Below are positions 49,445-57,648 of a stretch of 64,000 nt of DNA, piece after piece. This DNA comes from DATMER01 sp034667225. Lineage in GTDB: Bacteria; Acidobacteriota; Thermoanaerobaculia; Multivoradales; UBA5704. The first letter of the stretch is position 1; every line of letters begins with the position of its first letter. A model generated the notes under the pieces. The model made no database searches. It was given only the letters and a program-made list of their open reading frames with translations, and was not told the origin of the DNA. Both the position numbers and the translations under genes were made by a program. The stretch lies in NCBI GenBank assembly GCA_034667225.1, contig JAXDKG010000049.1, forward strand, positions 1-64,000. The letters run 5' to 3'.

Positions 49445-49579
49445 ATGCGCTCGATCCTCGACGGCTTCGGCCCGCTTCCGCGCGCCGAGCGTCCGCCCTC
49501 CGGAGATCTGAGCCCCGAGGAACTGGAGCAGTTGGTGTCCAAGACGCTGCAGAAGCTGTTGCGGGAGGCGAAGGGGTAG
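49445..49579 (+). CDS. Possible 44-residue peptide or C-terminal gene remnant
   Basis: Frame MRSILDGFGPLPR followed by an amphipathic helix SPEELEQLVSKTLQKLLREA. Composition looks protein-like, but there is no clear ribosome site and a TAG lies just upstream in frame. It may be the left-over end of a lost gene. The rest of 49300-49727 shows nothing else. Confidence 0.25.
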   Translation: MRSILDGFGPLPRAERPPSGDLSPEELEQLVSKTLQKLLREAKG

Positions 49580-49727
49580 GGGAGGTTGCACTCTGTGGGT
49601 ACAGCCACGCCGCAGGTGAACACACACTGCGAGTGCCAGCCTTTACGCACAACGGAAGCGAAGCTGTACCAAGGCTAGGCGTCATTTATGCATCACCATG
49701 CACCGTTAGCCGTTGCTGGAACCGTTT

Positions 49728-50123
49728 ATGAGTGACTGGAACTGGTTCTTCAGCGCACTGCCTCAGTGCGCTGCAGCAATAGTAGGTCTCGGAGGCGCGT
49801 TCTTGGTCACCAAGATCGTCAACAACGAAGCAGAGTATGGCCGTATTCTAGCCCAGGCTCAGCAGCTGCTTGATGAGGCGATGCATCTCCAAGACAAATT
49901 AAGCGCCCGCTATTTTGACTGGTACAATCGCCATTCACTAAAGAGTGATTCCAATCGTCTGTGGAACAAGCTGAAGGAGGCGAAGAGGGATCTGCTTACG
50001 GCCGAGCAGTACTACGCACAAGGGATTTTTTCACCGTTCATCCCATGTGTCAAAATACTCAGCAAAATTGCATCAGGAAGGCTGGGGTGCAGCGGTGGGC
50101 TACCCGGGAATCGTCTTGGATGA
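49728..50123 (+). pseudogene. Truncated membrane protein with N-terminal transmembrane segment
   Basis: Starts MSDWNWFFSALPQ followed by the hydrophobic CAAAIVGLGGAFLVTKIV and a coiled region (GRILAQAQQLLDEAMHLQDK). This opening is typical of a widespread, much longer uncharacterised inner-membrane family. Here the similarity seems to fade near 50060 and the frame closes after an unrelated tail, so I read it as truncated. A weak ribosome site supports this. Confidence 0.45.
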
Positions 50124-50660
50124 GCAGGGCGGAGAAGTCAAAGGTTTTCTCTTCAGCGCGGAGAGCCTGGCTGAACACTGGGCCCGCGCCGCTCGCGGCT
50201 TTCTTCGCCAGTCCCGAGGTTTGGCAGTGCACCTATGGCAGCAGCTGGGCCGCCTGCTCCAGCCGCTGCACCAAGCAGATGACCGATGGCCGGAAAGCGT
50301 GCGTCGCCAAGCCGATGGACGCGGACAGACGGGCATGCCACTTGGAGAATGAGGATAGGGGCGCCGCGTGCCTGAAGGCCTGCCCTGTACAGTCGTCGCC
50401 GACCAATCTGCCAGACTGCATAGGACTGGAAAAGGCTGAAGGACAATAAGGACTTCAAGGACAAAAAGGACCCCAAAAGCCAGCGTTCCACTGTCTTTGG
50501 TGTCCTTAGTGTCTCTGGTGTCCTTGAGGTCCTTTCCGCCAGTTAGTCGAACTTCCGGTATCCAGCCCGGAATTATCGTTGTGTTACTAATGTTCTGTTT
50601 TGTGGTTGCTTCCAGCGGCCATCCCGACAGTCTCATCTTTGCGAACCAGGAGGCACAGCT
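50124..50660. other. Intergenic region with AAGGAC-type repeats
   Basis: No convincing gene. Between 50430 and 50535 there are short repeats: GGACAATAAGGACTTCAAGG on the left, and TGTCCTTAGTGTCTCTGGTG followed by TCCTTGAGGTCC on the right. Together they form an imperfect inverted repeat that could fold in RNA or end transcription. Confidence 0.4.
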
Positions 50661-51563
50661 ATGCATGTACATCTCAGGTTGCGGACGACCCTTCTCTGTT
50701 CTTGTCTGGCGGTACTGGCGCTTCTGCCCATGTCGGCGGCGGCCCAGGACGGCGATTCCGATGGTCTTCCCGACTCCCTCGAGCTCTCTCTGGCACAGTA
50801 CTACTTTCCCATTCTCAATCTGCACTGCGGATCCTTTGATGGGTTGGATAAAGCCGACCCGCGCCAGCTCTATGGCCTGACCGTCCCCGGCTACACCAAC
50901 TCCTCGAACGGCAGGATCCCCTTCATCGCGCACCCCTACAGCCCGGGCGACGGATACAACTGCACGGAGGCCATGCAGTGCATCGAGATCCGCTACGGCA
51001 TCGCGTTCAACTGGGATCTCGGGGACGACATCTTCGGTCAGGGGCACAGGGGCGACAGCGAGATGTACGCCATCCTGGTGGCGCGCAGAGACACCGACGG
51101 CACGGACTGGGGGGTTGATTGGAGCGTGGCGCAGAATGACGCCAGCAAGTGGCGGCTGATCGGCGAGTACATGACCGCCCACTGGAACACGAGCGCCGAC
51201 AGCTCCTCCTACTACTCGCACGGCAACAATGGAACGACCAGCTACCAGCAGATATGGGCTGCGGAAGGCAAGCACGGCCTGTACCCCACCCAGGGCGACT
51301 GCAACGATGGCGGATTTAGTGGTATCGACGACTGCGGAGACAACCGTTGCGACATCGTCACGGAGGTCTTCCAGAAGGTGCAGAACATCGGCGAGTCCTA
51401 TGCCCCGCTGAATCGCTACATCGTCGCCCCTGCCTCCTCGAAGAACCTGTCCCCCTCCGGCAGCTACGACATGTGGAGCTATCAGAATTTCGGCACGACC
51501 ACCCCGTACCGGACGCACATAGAGCGCCCTATCGACTGGTGCCCGGGCACGTGGTGCTTCTGA
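50661..51563 (+). CDS. Secreted protein of unknown function
   Basis: 300 residues; AGGAGG 7 nt before ATG. Signal peptide (LLCSCLAVLALLPMSAAA, cut before QDGDSDG). The mature part begins with a DGDSDGLPD calcium-loop-like motif and contains GHRGDSEMYAILV and AAEGKHGLYPTQGDC. The last two are loosely reminiscent of the GHRHDWE and KHGLYP motifs of necrosis-inducing (NLP/NPP1) and Vps62-like folds, but the match is weak. Six or more cysteines suggest disulfides. Function unknown. Confidence 0.7.
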   Translation: MHVHLRLRTTLLCSCLAVLALLPMSAAAQDGDSDGLPDSLELSLAQYYFPILNLHCGSFDGLDKADPRQLYGLTVPGYTNSSNGRIPFIAHPYSPGDGYNCTEAMQCIEIRYGIAFNWDLGDDIFGQGHRGDSEMYAILVARRDTDGTDWGVDWSVAQNDASKWRLIGEYMTAHWNTSADSSSYYSHGNNGTTSYQQIWAAEGKHGLYPTQGDCNDGGFSGIDDCGDNRCDIVTEVFQKVQNIGESYAPLNRYIVAPASSKNLSPSGSYDMWSYQNFGTTTPYRTHIERPIDWCPGTWCF

Positions 51564-51605
51564 GCTGACCCCCTCGCCCTCCCTTAAGATAAATGGGCCT
51601 AGAGG

Positions 51606-51683
51606 TCAGAAGAGGTAGGTCAGGCCGAGGTTGGCGACCGCCTTTCCACTCGTCTGAATCACCGGGTGCGAGCGGTCCGCCAT
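51606..51683 (-). pseudogene. Remnant of the C-terminal strand of an outer-membrane barrel protein
   Basis: The - strand frame reads MADRSHPVIQTSG, then KAVANLGLTYLF and stop: a final beta-strand ending in aromatic Phe as in outer-membrane barrels. Nothing upstream continues the barrel. The remaining 51564-51884 sequence shows no other gene. Confidence 0.4.
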
Positions 51684-51884
51684 GGACCCATGGGCGCATG
51701 TTCAGAGTCGCCATGCATGTAACCTTAGGCTGCCGTCTGTAAGTCAAGGCGTAAGTTCGATTAGGCACGAATTCGGCAGAAGTGCAGCGCGGTGCCAGCT
51801 TCAAACGCGGGAGGGTCGCGGCGAGGTCAGGCGGCGATCCTCTGCATATCAGCCGCATGCAATCGGCGACGCTCCGGGCCGGCG

Positions 51885-52124
51885 TCAGGGATCGAACCGG
51901 TACAGAGAGTACATTTTGTACTCCGACAACATATTGTTCAGGTACAGCTGGAAGAAGGCACGGAGCGTCGATACAGAATCGAACTCGGCCTCGCAGGTGT
52001 TGGGATTGATGAAACGGTTTGGAGTTTCCGTGAACAAGCCGGAGACGAGGTGGTAGATCGTGCTTGTCGAAAAGATCTGGAACCCGATCGCGTGGCCTGT
52101 ACCGCTTCCAGTTTCCAAGGCCAT
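51885..52124 (-). CDS. Small hypothetical protein
   Basis: 79 residues; ATG overlaps the stop of the upstream 167-residue gene (ATGA), so the pair is probably co-translated. Sequence rich in Phe, Tyr and Ser (TIYHLVSGLF, FFQLYLNNMLSEYKMYSLY). No family recognised. GC content looks lower than in the surrounding genes, suggesting foreign origin. Confidence 0.45.
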   Translation of the reverse strand: MALETGSGTGHAIGFQIFSTSTIYHLVSGLFTETPNRFINPNTCEAEFDSVSTLRAFFQLYLNNMLSEYKMYSLYRFDP

Positions 52125-52627
52125 CAAGTAGTAACCAAAGCGGTCATCCGGCTGAACATCGCATCCGCATTGTCGATAGGCGTCCTCTCGACAATCTGGG
52201 TGACCTTGATGCCGGCCGCGAGGATGGAAGCGGGCCTGAACAGTGAATCGGTAACGGCAGAGGCGCTCTTCTTCAGACGGCCAACCCTGCTGACCATTTC
52301 CTCGGATTGCGCCAGGAGATCATCGGGCTCAACGTCGGTCGTCGTCACCGTCATGTACTGCCGGGTCAGTTCCGCAGTCTCCTCCTGGATGTCCTTCCAT
52401 TGCTGCATCTTCTCGGTGAAAGCTTCCTGGAGTGGGATGTACCGTCGCGGGATTCCGGCTTCCATCTCTATTCTGAAGTTCTGTGCTTCACCCCTGAGGT
52501 TCATGCGTATCCATTCAGTCACGATGGCATAGCACACCGCGGCCTCGTCTTGAGTGATCCAGACGAGAACCTTGCCCCCGAGGCTGTCCTCGACCACCTT
52601 GCGTATGTTAGGTATTTCCTGGCCCAT
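52124..52627 (-). CDS. Hypothetical protein with coiled-coil region
   Basis: 167 residues; GGAG site 9 nt before ATG. N-terminal half starts IPNIRKVVEDSLGGKVLVW; the middle (FTEKMQQWKDIQEETAEL) is predicted helical or coiled. The C-terminus contains a more hydrophobic stretch (SILAAGIKVTQIV). No known family. Lies upstream of, and overlaps, the 79-residue gene; the two may form a small two-gene unit. Confidence 0.55.
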   Translation of the reverse strand: MGQEIPNIRKVVEDSLGGKVLVWITQDEAAVCYAIVTEWIRMNLRGEAQNFRIEMEAGIPRRYIPLQEAFTEKMQQWKDIQEETAELTRQYMTVTTTDVEPDDLLAQSEEMVSRVGRLKKSASAVTDSLFRPASILAAGIKVTQIVERTPIDNADAMFSRMTALVTT

Positions 52628-52709
52628 CTGGAATCTCCAACGCAGCAGAAGCCGCCCGGGAACGGCGCGCGGCCTCCAAAACGAGAGTGGAGCCCAGCGG
52701 CAGAAAATT

Positions 52710-53105
52710 TCAGGCTGAGGACCTGAGGTCCGGCATCACGAACACCCGCCTCGCCAGATCCGACGTCAGCGTTTCCTCGCGGTAGTAGCCGTCCAGCACG
52801 GAGGGCTTCCAGGAGAGCAGATCGGGGTTGCGCGCCGCGAACTCTTCCCAGGTCTCTCCGGCCTCGCCCCTGGCCATGCGCTCGTGGATGAGGAAGAGGT
52901 AGGCCCAGGTGATGGTCTCGTGGTAGAGCCCCGGATGGCCGTTGCGGGTGGCAAATTGTTTCAGTCCTTCGGTGAAGCGCGCCAGCGCGGTCAGCGGCGG
53001 CTCTTCGTTCAGATAGAGCCAGGCCAGGCGGACGTGGTCCCGGTGATGGAGCTCCGAGGCGGGGAGGGTCCCGTCCTCGAAACGGCGGATCAGGTCGTCG
53101 GGCAT
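52710..53105 (-). CDS. Conserved hypothetical cytoplasmic protein
   Basis: 131 residues from ATG 53105 with GGAGG about 10 nt upstream; the frame is open further upstream but that part covers the terminator hairpin. Mostly helical (MPDDLIRRFEDG, HHRDHVRLAWLYL, RFTEGLKQFATRNG, LYHETITWAYLFLI). The HHRDHV and YHETITWA motifs are conserved-looking and could bind metal. No function is assigned. A frame-shifted fragment of a homologue lies at 42570-42735. Confidence 0.65.
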   Translation of the reverse strand: MPDDLIRRFEDGTLPASELHHRDHVRLAWLYLNEEPPLTALARFTEGLKQFATRNGHPGLYHETITWAYLFLIHERMARGEAGETWEEFAARNPDLLSWKPSVLDGYYREETLTSDLARRVFVMPDLRSSA

Positions 53106-53133
53106 TTTTGAGGTTCCTCCAATAAAGCGCCCA

Positions 53134-53170
53134 TAAAAAAACCGAGGGCCGGGAAATCCCGGCCCTCGGT
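53134..53170 (-). terminator. Rho-independent terminator (leftward)
   Basis: Perfect 13-bp stem ACCGAGGGCCGGG / CCCGGCCCTCGGT with loop AAAT at 53141-53170; on the - strand it is followed by TTTTTTTATGG. It ends transcripts of the small secreted protein gene at 53219-53572. Confidence 0.85.
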
Positions 53171-53218
53171 CGTTGAACGGCAATCTTAGCTCAGCCGTAC
53201 GGCAGAGTCAACGTGCGA

Positions 53219-53572
53219 TCAGTATCCTTCGCACTCCAGCAGGTCTTCGTCGCTGATGAGCCACGAATCGTCGTCGCCGCAGACGTCCACGGCCTCGACC
53301 ACGCACTCATCCCCGTCCTCGTCGACCAGCTTCACATCGTACTCGTCGCAGGGGATGCCGGTGATGGTGAACGCTCCACCGTTCTTGATGGTTTCGTCAC
53401 CGAGCTGATCAGGGCCCCACTCGCCCTCCGTGCTCGAGGACAGGAAGAAGTGGTGGATCGCCCACTCGGAGTCGTTATGGATGGTGACGTCGGACTTCCT
53501 GCCGGCGGCATTGGCCTCGGCAGCGAACATACAAGCGGACACCAGCGCCAGGCACACGGCTGCTCTCTTCAT
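53219..53572 (-). CDS. Small secreted acidic protein
   Basis: 117 residues from ATG 53572, chosen because AAGGAG lies 8-9 nt upstream and the protein then starts with a standard signal peptide (MKRAAVCLALVSACMFAAEANA). The mature part (SDVTIHNDSEWAIHHFFLSS, EYDVKLVDEDGDECVVEA) is acidic with four cysteines. Similar small secreted proteins occur in other bacteria, but no function is known to me. It is monocistronic, closed by the strong terminator at 53134-53170. Confidence 0.75.
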   Translation of the reverse strand: MKRAAVCLALVSACMFAAEANAAGRKSDVTIHNDSEWAIHHFFLSSSTEGEWGPDQLGDETIKNGGAFTITGIPCDEYDVKLVDEDGDECVVEAVDVCGDDDSWLISDEDLLECEGY

Positions 53573-53622
53573 CAAAAGGGCTCCTTGGTAGGTCGTTGAA
53601 GACCCGCGAATCATACCACAGA

Positions 53623-54693
53623 CTATGCGTCGCGGAAACGGCGCGCGGCGAGCCACAGCAATCCGACCCCCATCCCGAACAGCGCCAGGAGCTGACGCCA
53701 GAGGGCCTCGATGCCGGCCCCCTTCAGGAACAGCGCGCGGACAATCTCCAGGTAGTGGCGCAGCGGGTTGAGCAGGGTCAGTGCCTGGAACCCACGGGGC
53801 ATGCTGCTGACCGGGAACATGAACCCGGAGAGCAGGATCGCCGGCAGGAACACCAGGAAGGCGGACATGAACGCCTCCTGCTGGGTGTTCGAGATCGACG
53901 AGATCAGCAGGCCCAGCCCCAGGGCCGAGAACAGGAAGAGCACGGTGCCCAGGATCAGCAGCAGCGGGTTGCCCCGGAAAGGGATGCGGAACCAGAGCAG
54001 CGCCACCCCGACCACGAGCCCCATGTCCACCAGCCCGATCAGCGCGAAGGGGAGGCTCTTGCCCAGGATCAGCTCGCCGGGGCGCAGCGGGCTCACCAGG
54101 AGCTGCTCCAGCGTGCCCATCTCCCTCTCGCGCACCACGGCGAGCGAGGTGAGCAGCAGGCAGATCAGCATGAGCAGCGCCCCGATCACCGCCGGCACGT
54201 TGTAGTCCCGGCTCTCCAGGGCGGGGTTGAACCAGGCCCGGGAGCGCAACTCCACTTGCGGAGGAGGCAGGTTGGCCTGGCTGAGCACGATCCTCTCCGC
54301 GTAGCCGCGCGCCACGTTCGCCAGGTTCGAGTTGGTGCCGTCGAAGAGGAGCTGCACCCGGGAATTTCCCCTCTCGAAACCCGGGGGGATGACGATCCCG
54401 AGGACCGCATCGCCATGATCGAGTGCCCGCACGATGTCCGCCGGCCGGTCCGCGTAGCCCAGCACCCGGAAGTAGCCGGACGCGGTGAAGGCTTCGACCA
54501 ACTCCCGCGACGCGCGGCTCCGGTCGTGGTCCACCACCAGCGTGGAGACATTGCGCACGTCGGTCGAGACCGCGTAGCCGAAGGCGAGGAGCTGGATCAT
54601 CGGCGCGATGAAGATCACCCGCCGCAACCGCGGATCGCGGAAGATCTGGCGGAACTCCTTGCGCACCATCTCGAAGACCCGCCGCGGATTCAT
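53623..54693 (-). CDS. ABC-2 type permease (YbhR/YbhS-like)
   Basis: 356 residues, last gene of the efflux operon; ATG overlaps the stop of the preceding permease gene. One N-terminal membrane helix (VIFIAPMIQLLAFGYAVS), a ~150-residue periplasmic domain (VVDHDRSRASRELVEAF, GNSRVQLLFDGTNSN), then five C-terminal helices with LAVVREREMGTLEQLLVSP, the ABC-2 signature loop. With the other permease it should form the inner-membrane pore of a tripartite MDR-type exporter. Confidence 0.92.
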   Translation of the reverse strand: MNPRRVFEMVRKEFRQIFRDPRLRRVIFIAPMIQLLAFGYAVSTDVRNVSTLVVDHDRSRASRELVEAFTASGYFRVLGYADRPADIVRALDHGDAVLGIVIPPGFERGNSRVQLLFDGTNSNLANVARGYAERIVLSQANLPPPQVELRSRAWFNPALESRDYNVPAVIGALLMLICLLLTSLAVVREREMGTLEQLLVSPLRPGELILGKSLPFALIGLVDMGLVVGVALLWFRIPFRGNPLLLILGTVLFLFSALGLGLLISSISNTQQEAFMSAFLVFLPAILLSGFMFPVSSMPRGFQALTLLNPLRHYLEIVRALFLKGAGIEALWRQLLALFGMGVGLLWLAARRFRDA

Positions 54694-55817
54694 CCCAGCT
54701 CCTTGCGAAAGCGCAGAACGGCGAGCCCGAGCCCCGCCACCGCGAACGCGATCATGAGGAGCCCTTGGGTGTGGAGCACTTCGAGCCCCACTCCCTTGAG
54801 GAAGATGCCGCGAGTGACCACCAGGAAGTAGCGCGCCGGCACCAGGAAGGTCACGGCGCGGAGCGGCGCCGGCATGACCTCGATCGCGAACATGAAGCCG
54901 GAGAGCAGGAAAGACGGCAGGTAGGTGGCGATCATGGCGGCCTGGGTCGCGAGCACCTGCGACTTTGTGGCCGCCGAGATGAACATCCCCAGCCCGAGCG
55001 CGCCGGTGAGGAAGAGGAACGAGAAGACCATCAGGAGCACGGCGCTCCCCCGGAACGGCACGTCGAAAAGGAGAACCCCGAGTACCGAGCAGACCACCAC
55101 GTCGGCGAGGCCGATTCCGAGGTAGGGGAGGAGCTTGCCGAGAACCACTTCGACGCGGGACACGGGGGTGGCGGCGAGCTGTTCCATGGTGCCGCGTTCC
55201 CACTCCCGCGCGATGGTCAGGGAGGTGAGCATCGCCGCGATGATCATCATGATTACCGCGACCAGGCCGGGAACGATCATGTTTCGACTGGCCAGCTCTT
55301 CGTTGTACCAGACCCGCGACTCGGCCGTGATCGGAAGACCCCTGGTATTGGAGGCAGGGGCACCTTGGAGCTGGACGCGGCTCGACCAGGTGCGCACGAT
55401 GGCCTCGGAGTAGGCGAGGACGATCGTGGCCGTGTTGGCGTCGCTGCCATCCACGATGGCCTGGACCGAAGCGGTGCGGCCGGCGGAGAGATCCGCGGCG
55501 AAGCCCGCCGGGATCACCAGCGCCACCTGCACGGTGCCACGGTCGAAGAGAGCGCCGATCTCTTCCGGCCCCTCCAGGTTGTCGACGAACGTGAAGTAGC
55601 CCGAGGCGCGGAAGGCATCGATCAGCTCGCGGCTGCGCGCCGAGCGGTCACCGTCCAGGACCGCGGTGCGGATGTTGCGCACGTCCCACGAGATCGCGTA
55701 GCCGAAGAGAATCAGAAGAAGCACCGGCAGCAGAAACGCGAGGATCAGGCTGCGAGTGTCGCGCCGGAGCTGGATCAGCTCCTTGCGGGCAATGGCGAGG
55801 AGGCGGGTGAGGCTCAT
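54690..55817 (-). CDS. ABC-2 type permease (YbhR/YbhS-like)
   Basis: 375 residues from ATG 55817; TTG 55823 is possible upstream. It starts 2 nt after the ATPase stop and ends overlapping the next permease start. Same layout as its neighbour: N-terminal helix (SLILAFLLPVLLLILFGYAI), periplasmic domain (LDGDRSARSRELIDAF), then five helices with LTIAREWERGTMEQLAATP. The two permeases are clearly related and probably work as a heterodimer with the two ATPases. Confidence 0.92.
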   Translation of the reverse strand: MSLTRLLAIARKELIQLRRDTRSLILAFLLPVLLLILFGYAISWDVRNIRTAVLDGDRSARSRELIDAFRASGYFTFVDNLEGPEEIGALFDRGTVQVALVIPAGFAADLSAGRTASVQAIVDGSDANTATIVLAYSEAIVRTWSSRVQLQGAPASNTRGLPITAESRVWYNEELASRNMIVPGLVAVIMMIIAAMLTSLTIAREWERGTMEQLAATPVSRVEVVLGKLLPYLGIGLADVVVCSVLGVLLFDVPFRGSAVLLMVFSFLFLTGALGLGMFISAATKSQVLATQAAMIATYLPSFLLSGFMFAIEVMPAPLRAVTFLVPARYFLVVTRGIFLKGVGLEVLHTQGLLMIAFAVAGLGLAVLRFRKELG

Positions 55818-55819
55818 GA

Positions 55820-56752
55820 TCAATCCACCGGCGCTCCGCCGGCCTCCTCGATGCGCGCAATAAAAACATCCTCCAGAGAAGGCGAGATCTCCTCAATGGA
55901 ATCAACCGAGATCCCGTGATTTTCGAGCCGGCGCCGGATCTCATCCTGATCGATTCCGGGCTGGAGCGTCACATGAATCGCACGGCCGAACAGCCCGGCG
56001 CCAAGCACGCCCGGGGTTCCTTCCAGCAGCTCGGCTGCTTTGGCGCCGGAGCCGGTCCGCACTTCGAGGAGCGGCTGACGAAAGCCTTCGCGGAGCTTCG
56101 CGGGCGTGTCGAGCGCGATCAGCTTGCCGCGGTTCATCAACGCCAGACGATCGCAATACTCGGCCTCTTCCATGTAGTGGGTGGTGACAAAGACGGTGGT
56201 GCCCGCGGAGGCCAATGCGTAGATAAGATCCCAGAACGATCGGCGGGAGATGGGATCGACGCCCGACGTGGGCTCGTCCAGGAAGAGCACGGGCGGCTCG
56301 TGGAGCACTGCGCAGCCCAGGGCGAGCCGCTGCTTCCAGCCCAGGGAGAGCTCACCCGTGAGCCGGCTCCGCTGGTCTGAAAGCCCGGCCATCCGCAGAA
56401 CCCAGTCGCGCCGCTCCACCTTGCGCTCGTTCGGCACGCCGTACAAGCCCGAAAAGAAAGCGATGTTCTCTTCGACAGTCAGGTCCGCGTAGAGAGAGAA
56501 GAGTTGCGACATGTAGCCGATGTGGAGCTTGATCTGCCGCCGCTCTTTCTGGATGTCGAACCCGGCCACGTGACCGTTTCCCGAGGTCGGAGGCACCAGC
56601 CCGGTGAGCATCTTGATCGTCGTCGTCTTGCCCGCGCCGTTCGGCCCCAGGAAGCCGAAGACCTCTGCCTTCGCAACCGAAAAGCTCACCCGGTCGACCG
56701 CGACGAAGTCACCGAACGTCCGGGTCAGCTCCTGAACCTCAACTGAATTCAC
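55820..56752 (-). CDS. ABC transporter ATPase
   Basis: 310 residues from a GTG start overlapping the previous stop (GTGA). Walker A GPNGAGKTTT, Q-loop YMSQLFSLY, Walker B VLFLDEPTSGVD and H-loop TTHY are intact. The ABC signature is LTGELSLGWKQR, where the usual LSGGxxQR is modified (SLGWK), so the second composite ATP site may be weaker. This pairs with the canonical LSGGMKQK of the next gene upstream, suggesting an asymmetric ATPase dimer. The C-terminal ~90 residues are the regulatory extension common in drug-export ATPases. Confidence 0.92.
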   Translation of the reverse strand: MNSVEVQELTRTFGDFVAVDRVSFSVAKAEVFGFLGPNGAGKTTTIKMLTGLVPPTSGNGHVAGFDIQKERRQIKLHIGYMSQLFSLYADLTVEENIAFFSGLYGVPNERKVERRDWVLRMAGLSDQRSRLTGELSLGWKQRLALGCAVLHEPPVLFLDEPTSGVDPISRRSFWDLIYALASAGTTVFVTTHYMEEAEYCDRLALMNRGKLIALDTPAKLREGFRQPLLEVRTGSGAKAAELLEGTPGVLGAGLFGRAIHVTLQPGIDQDEIRRRLENHGISVDSIEEISPSLEDVFIARIEEAGGAPVD

Positions 56753-57648
56753 GCCGCTTCCTCGATCATCCCGATGAACACGTCTTCCAGCGAGGGGACG
56801 ATGGCCCGGGCGGATTTGACCTCGAAGCCTGCCTCCTTCAGCCTGCGGACGATTTCCGGGATCTCGGCCGCGCTCGCGCTCAAGTGGAGGCGGTCGCCGA
56901 AGGCGGCCACCCGTCCCAACTCCGCGAGATGTTCCCGTGCATCGCGGGCGCGCTCGACCTGGATCTCCACGATCTCCTCGTCGAAACCTTTCTGAAGGGC
57001 CTCGGGCGTATCGATCGCCAGCAGCTTCCCGCGGTGGAGAAGGGCCAACCGGTCGAAGCGCTCGGCCTCGTCCATGTAGGCCGTGCTCACCACCGCGGTC
57101 ACCCCTTCGGCAACCATTTCATGGACGATCAGCCAGAGCTCGCGGCGCGACACGGGATCGACCCCGAAAGTGGGCTCGTCCAGGAGAAGGATTCGCGGCT
57201 GGTGGATCAGCGCGCAGGAGAGGCCGAGCTTCTGCTTCATGCCGCCGGAGAGCTTGCCCGCGAGCCGGTCCTTGAACGGCCCGAGGTTCGAGAACTGGAA
57301 CAGCCGCTCCAGCCGCGCCGGCCGCTCGGAGCGCGGCACGCGATACAGATCGGCATAAAACTCCAGGTTTTCGATCACGGTCAGATCCGCGTAGAGCCCG
57401 AAGCGCTGGGACATGTATGCGATCTGGTGCTTGACCCGCTCGGGCTCCCGCGCCACCGAAATACCGTCGAGGAGGGCGTCTCCCTCCGTGGGACGGAGCA
57501 CGCCCGCGAGCATGCGCAGTGTCGTGGTCTTGCCCGCACCGTCCGGACCCACGAGCCCGAAAAGCTCGCCGGGCCTCACTTCGAAGGTGAGCCGGTCGAC
57601 CGCCGTCAGCTCGCCGAAGCGGCGGGTGAGGGAGTCGGTGCGGATCAT
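56749..57648 (-). CDS. ABC transporter ATPase
   Basis: 299 residues; ATG overlaps the HlyD stop. Walker A GPDGAGKTTT, Q-loop YMSQRFGLY, signature LSGGMKQK, Walker B ILLLDEPTFGVD, and STAY at the H-loop, where the usual His is replaced by Ala-Tyr. This resembles the first half of YbhF-type double ATPases split into separate genes; together with the next gene it would make a complete ATPase pair. Confidence 0.92.
   Translation of the reverse strand: MIRTDSLTRRFGELTAVDRLTFEVRPGELFGLVGPDGAGKTTTLRMLAGVLRPTEGDALLDGISVAREPERVKHQIAYMSQRFGLYADLTVIENLEFYADLYRVPRSERPARLERLFQFSNLGPFKDRLAGKLSGGMKQKLGLSCALIHQPRILLLDEPTFGVDPVSRRELWLIVHEMVAEGVTAVVSTAYMDEAERFDRLALLHRGKLLAIDTPEALQKGFDEEIVEIQVERARDAREHLAELGRVAAFGDRLHLSASAAEIPEIVRRLKEAGFEVKSARAIVPSLEDVFIGMIEEAA

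Noticed and set aside
49309..49731. 140-codon + strand frame
   Set aside because: Arg/Ala-rich with no motif, spans the repeat tail; another frame there looks more protein-like.
51880..51905. T-arm-like word (GGTTCGATCC on the - strand) suggesting a tRNA or attachment site
   Set aside because: Flanking bases do not form a T-stem or acceptor stem; it is the end of the 79-residue frame (RFDP and stop).
53596..55919. Two long + strand frames (411 and 384 codons) across the ABC permeases
   Set aside because: Very high Gln, Glu, His and Arg content typical of antisense frames; the - strand encodes standard permeases.
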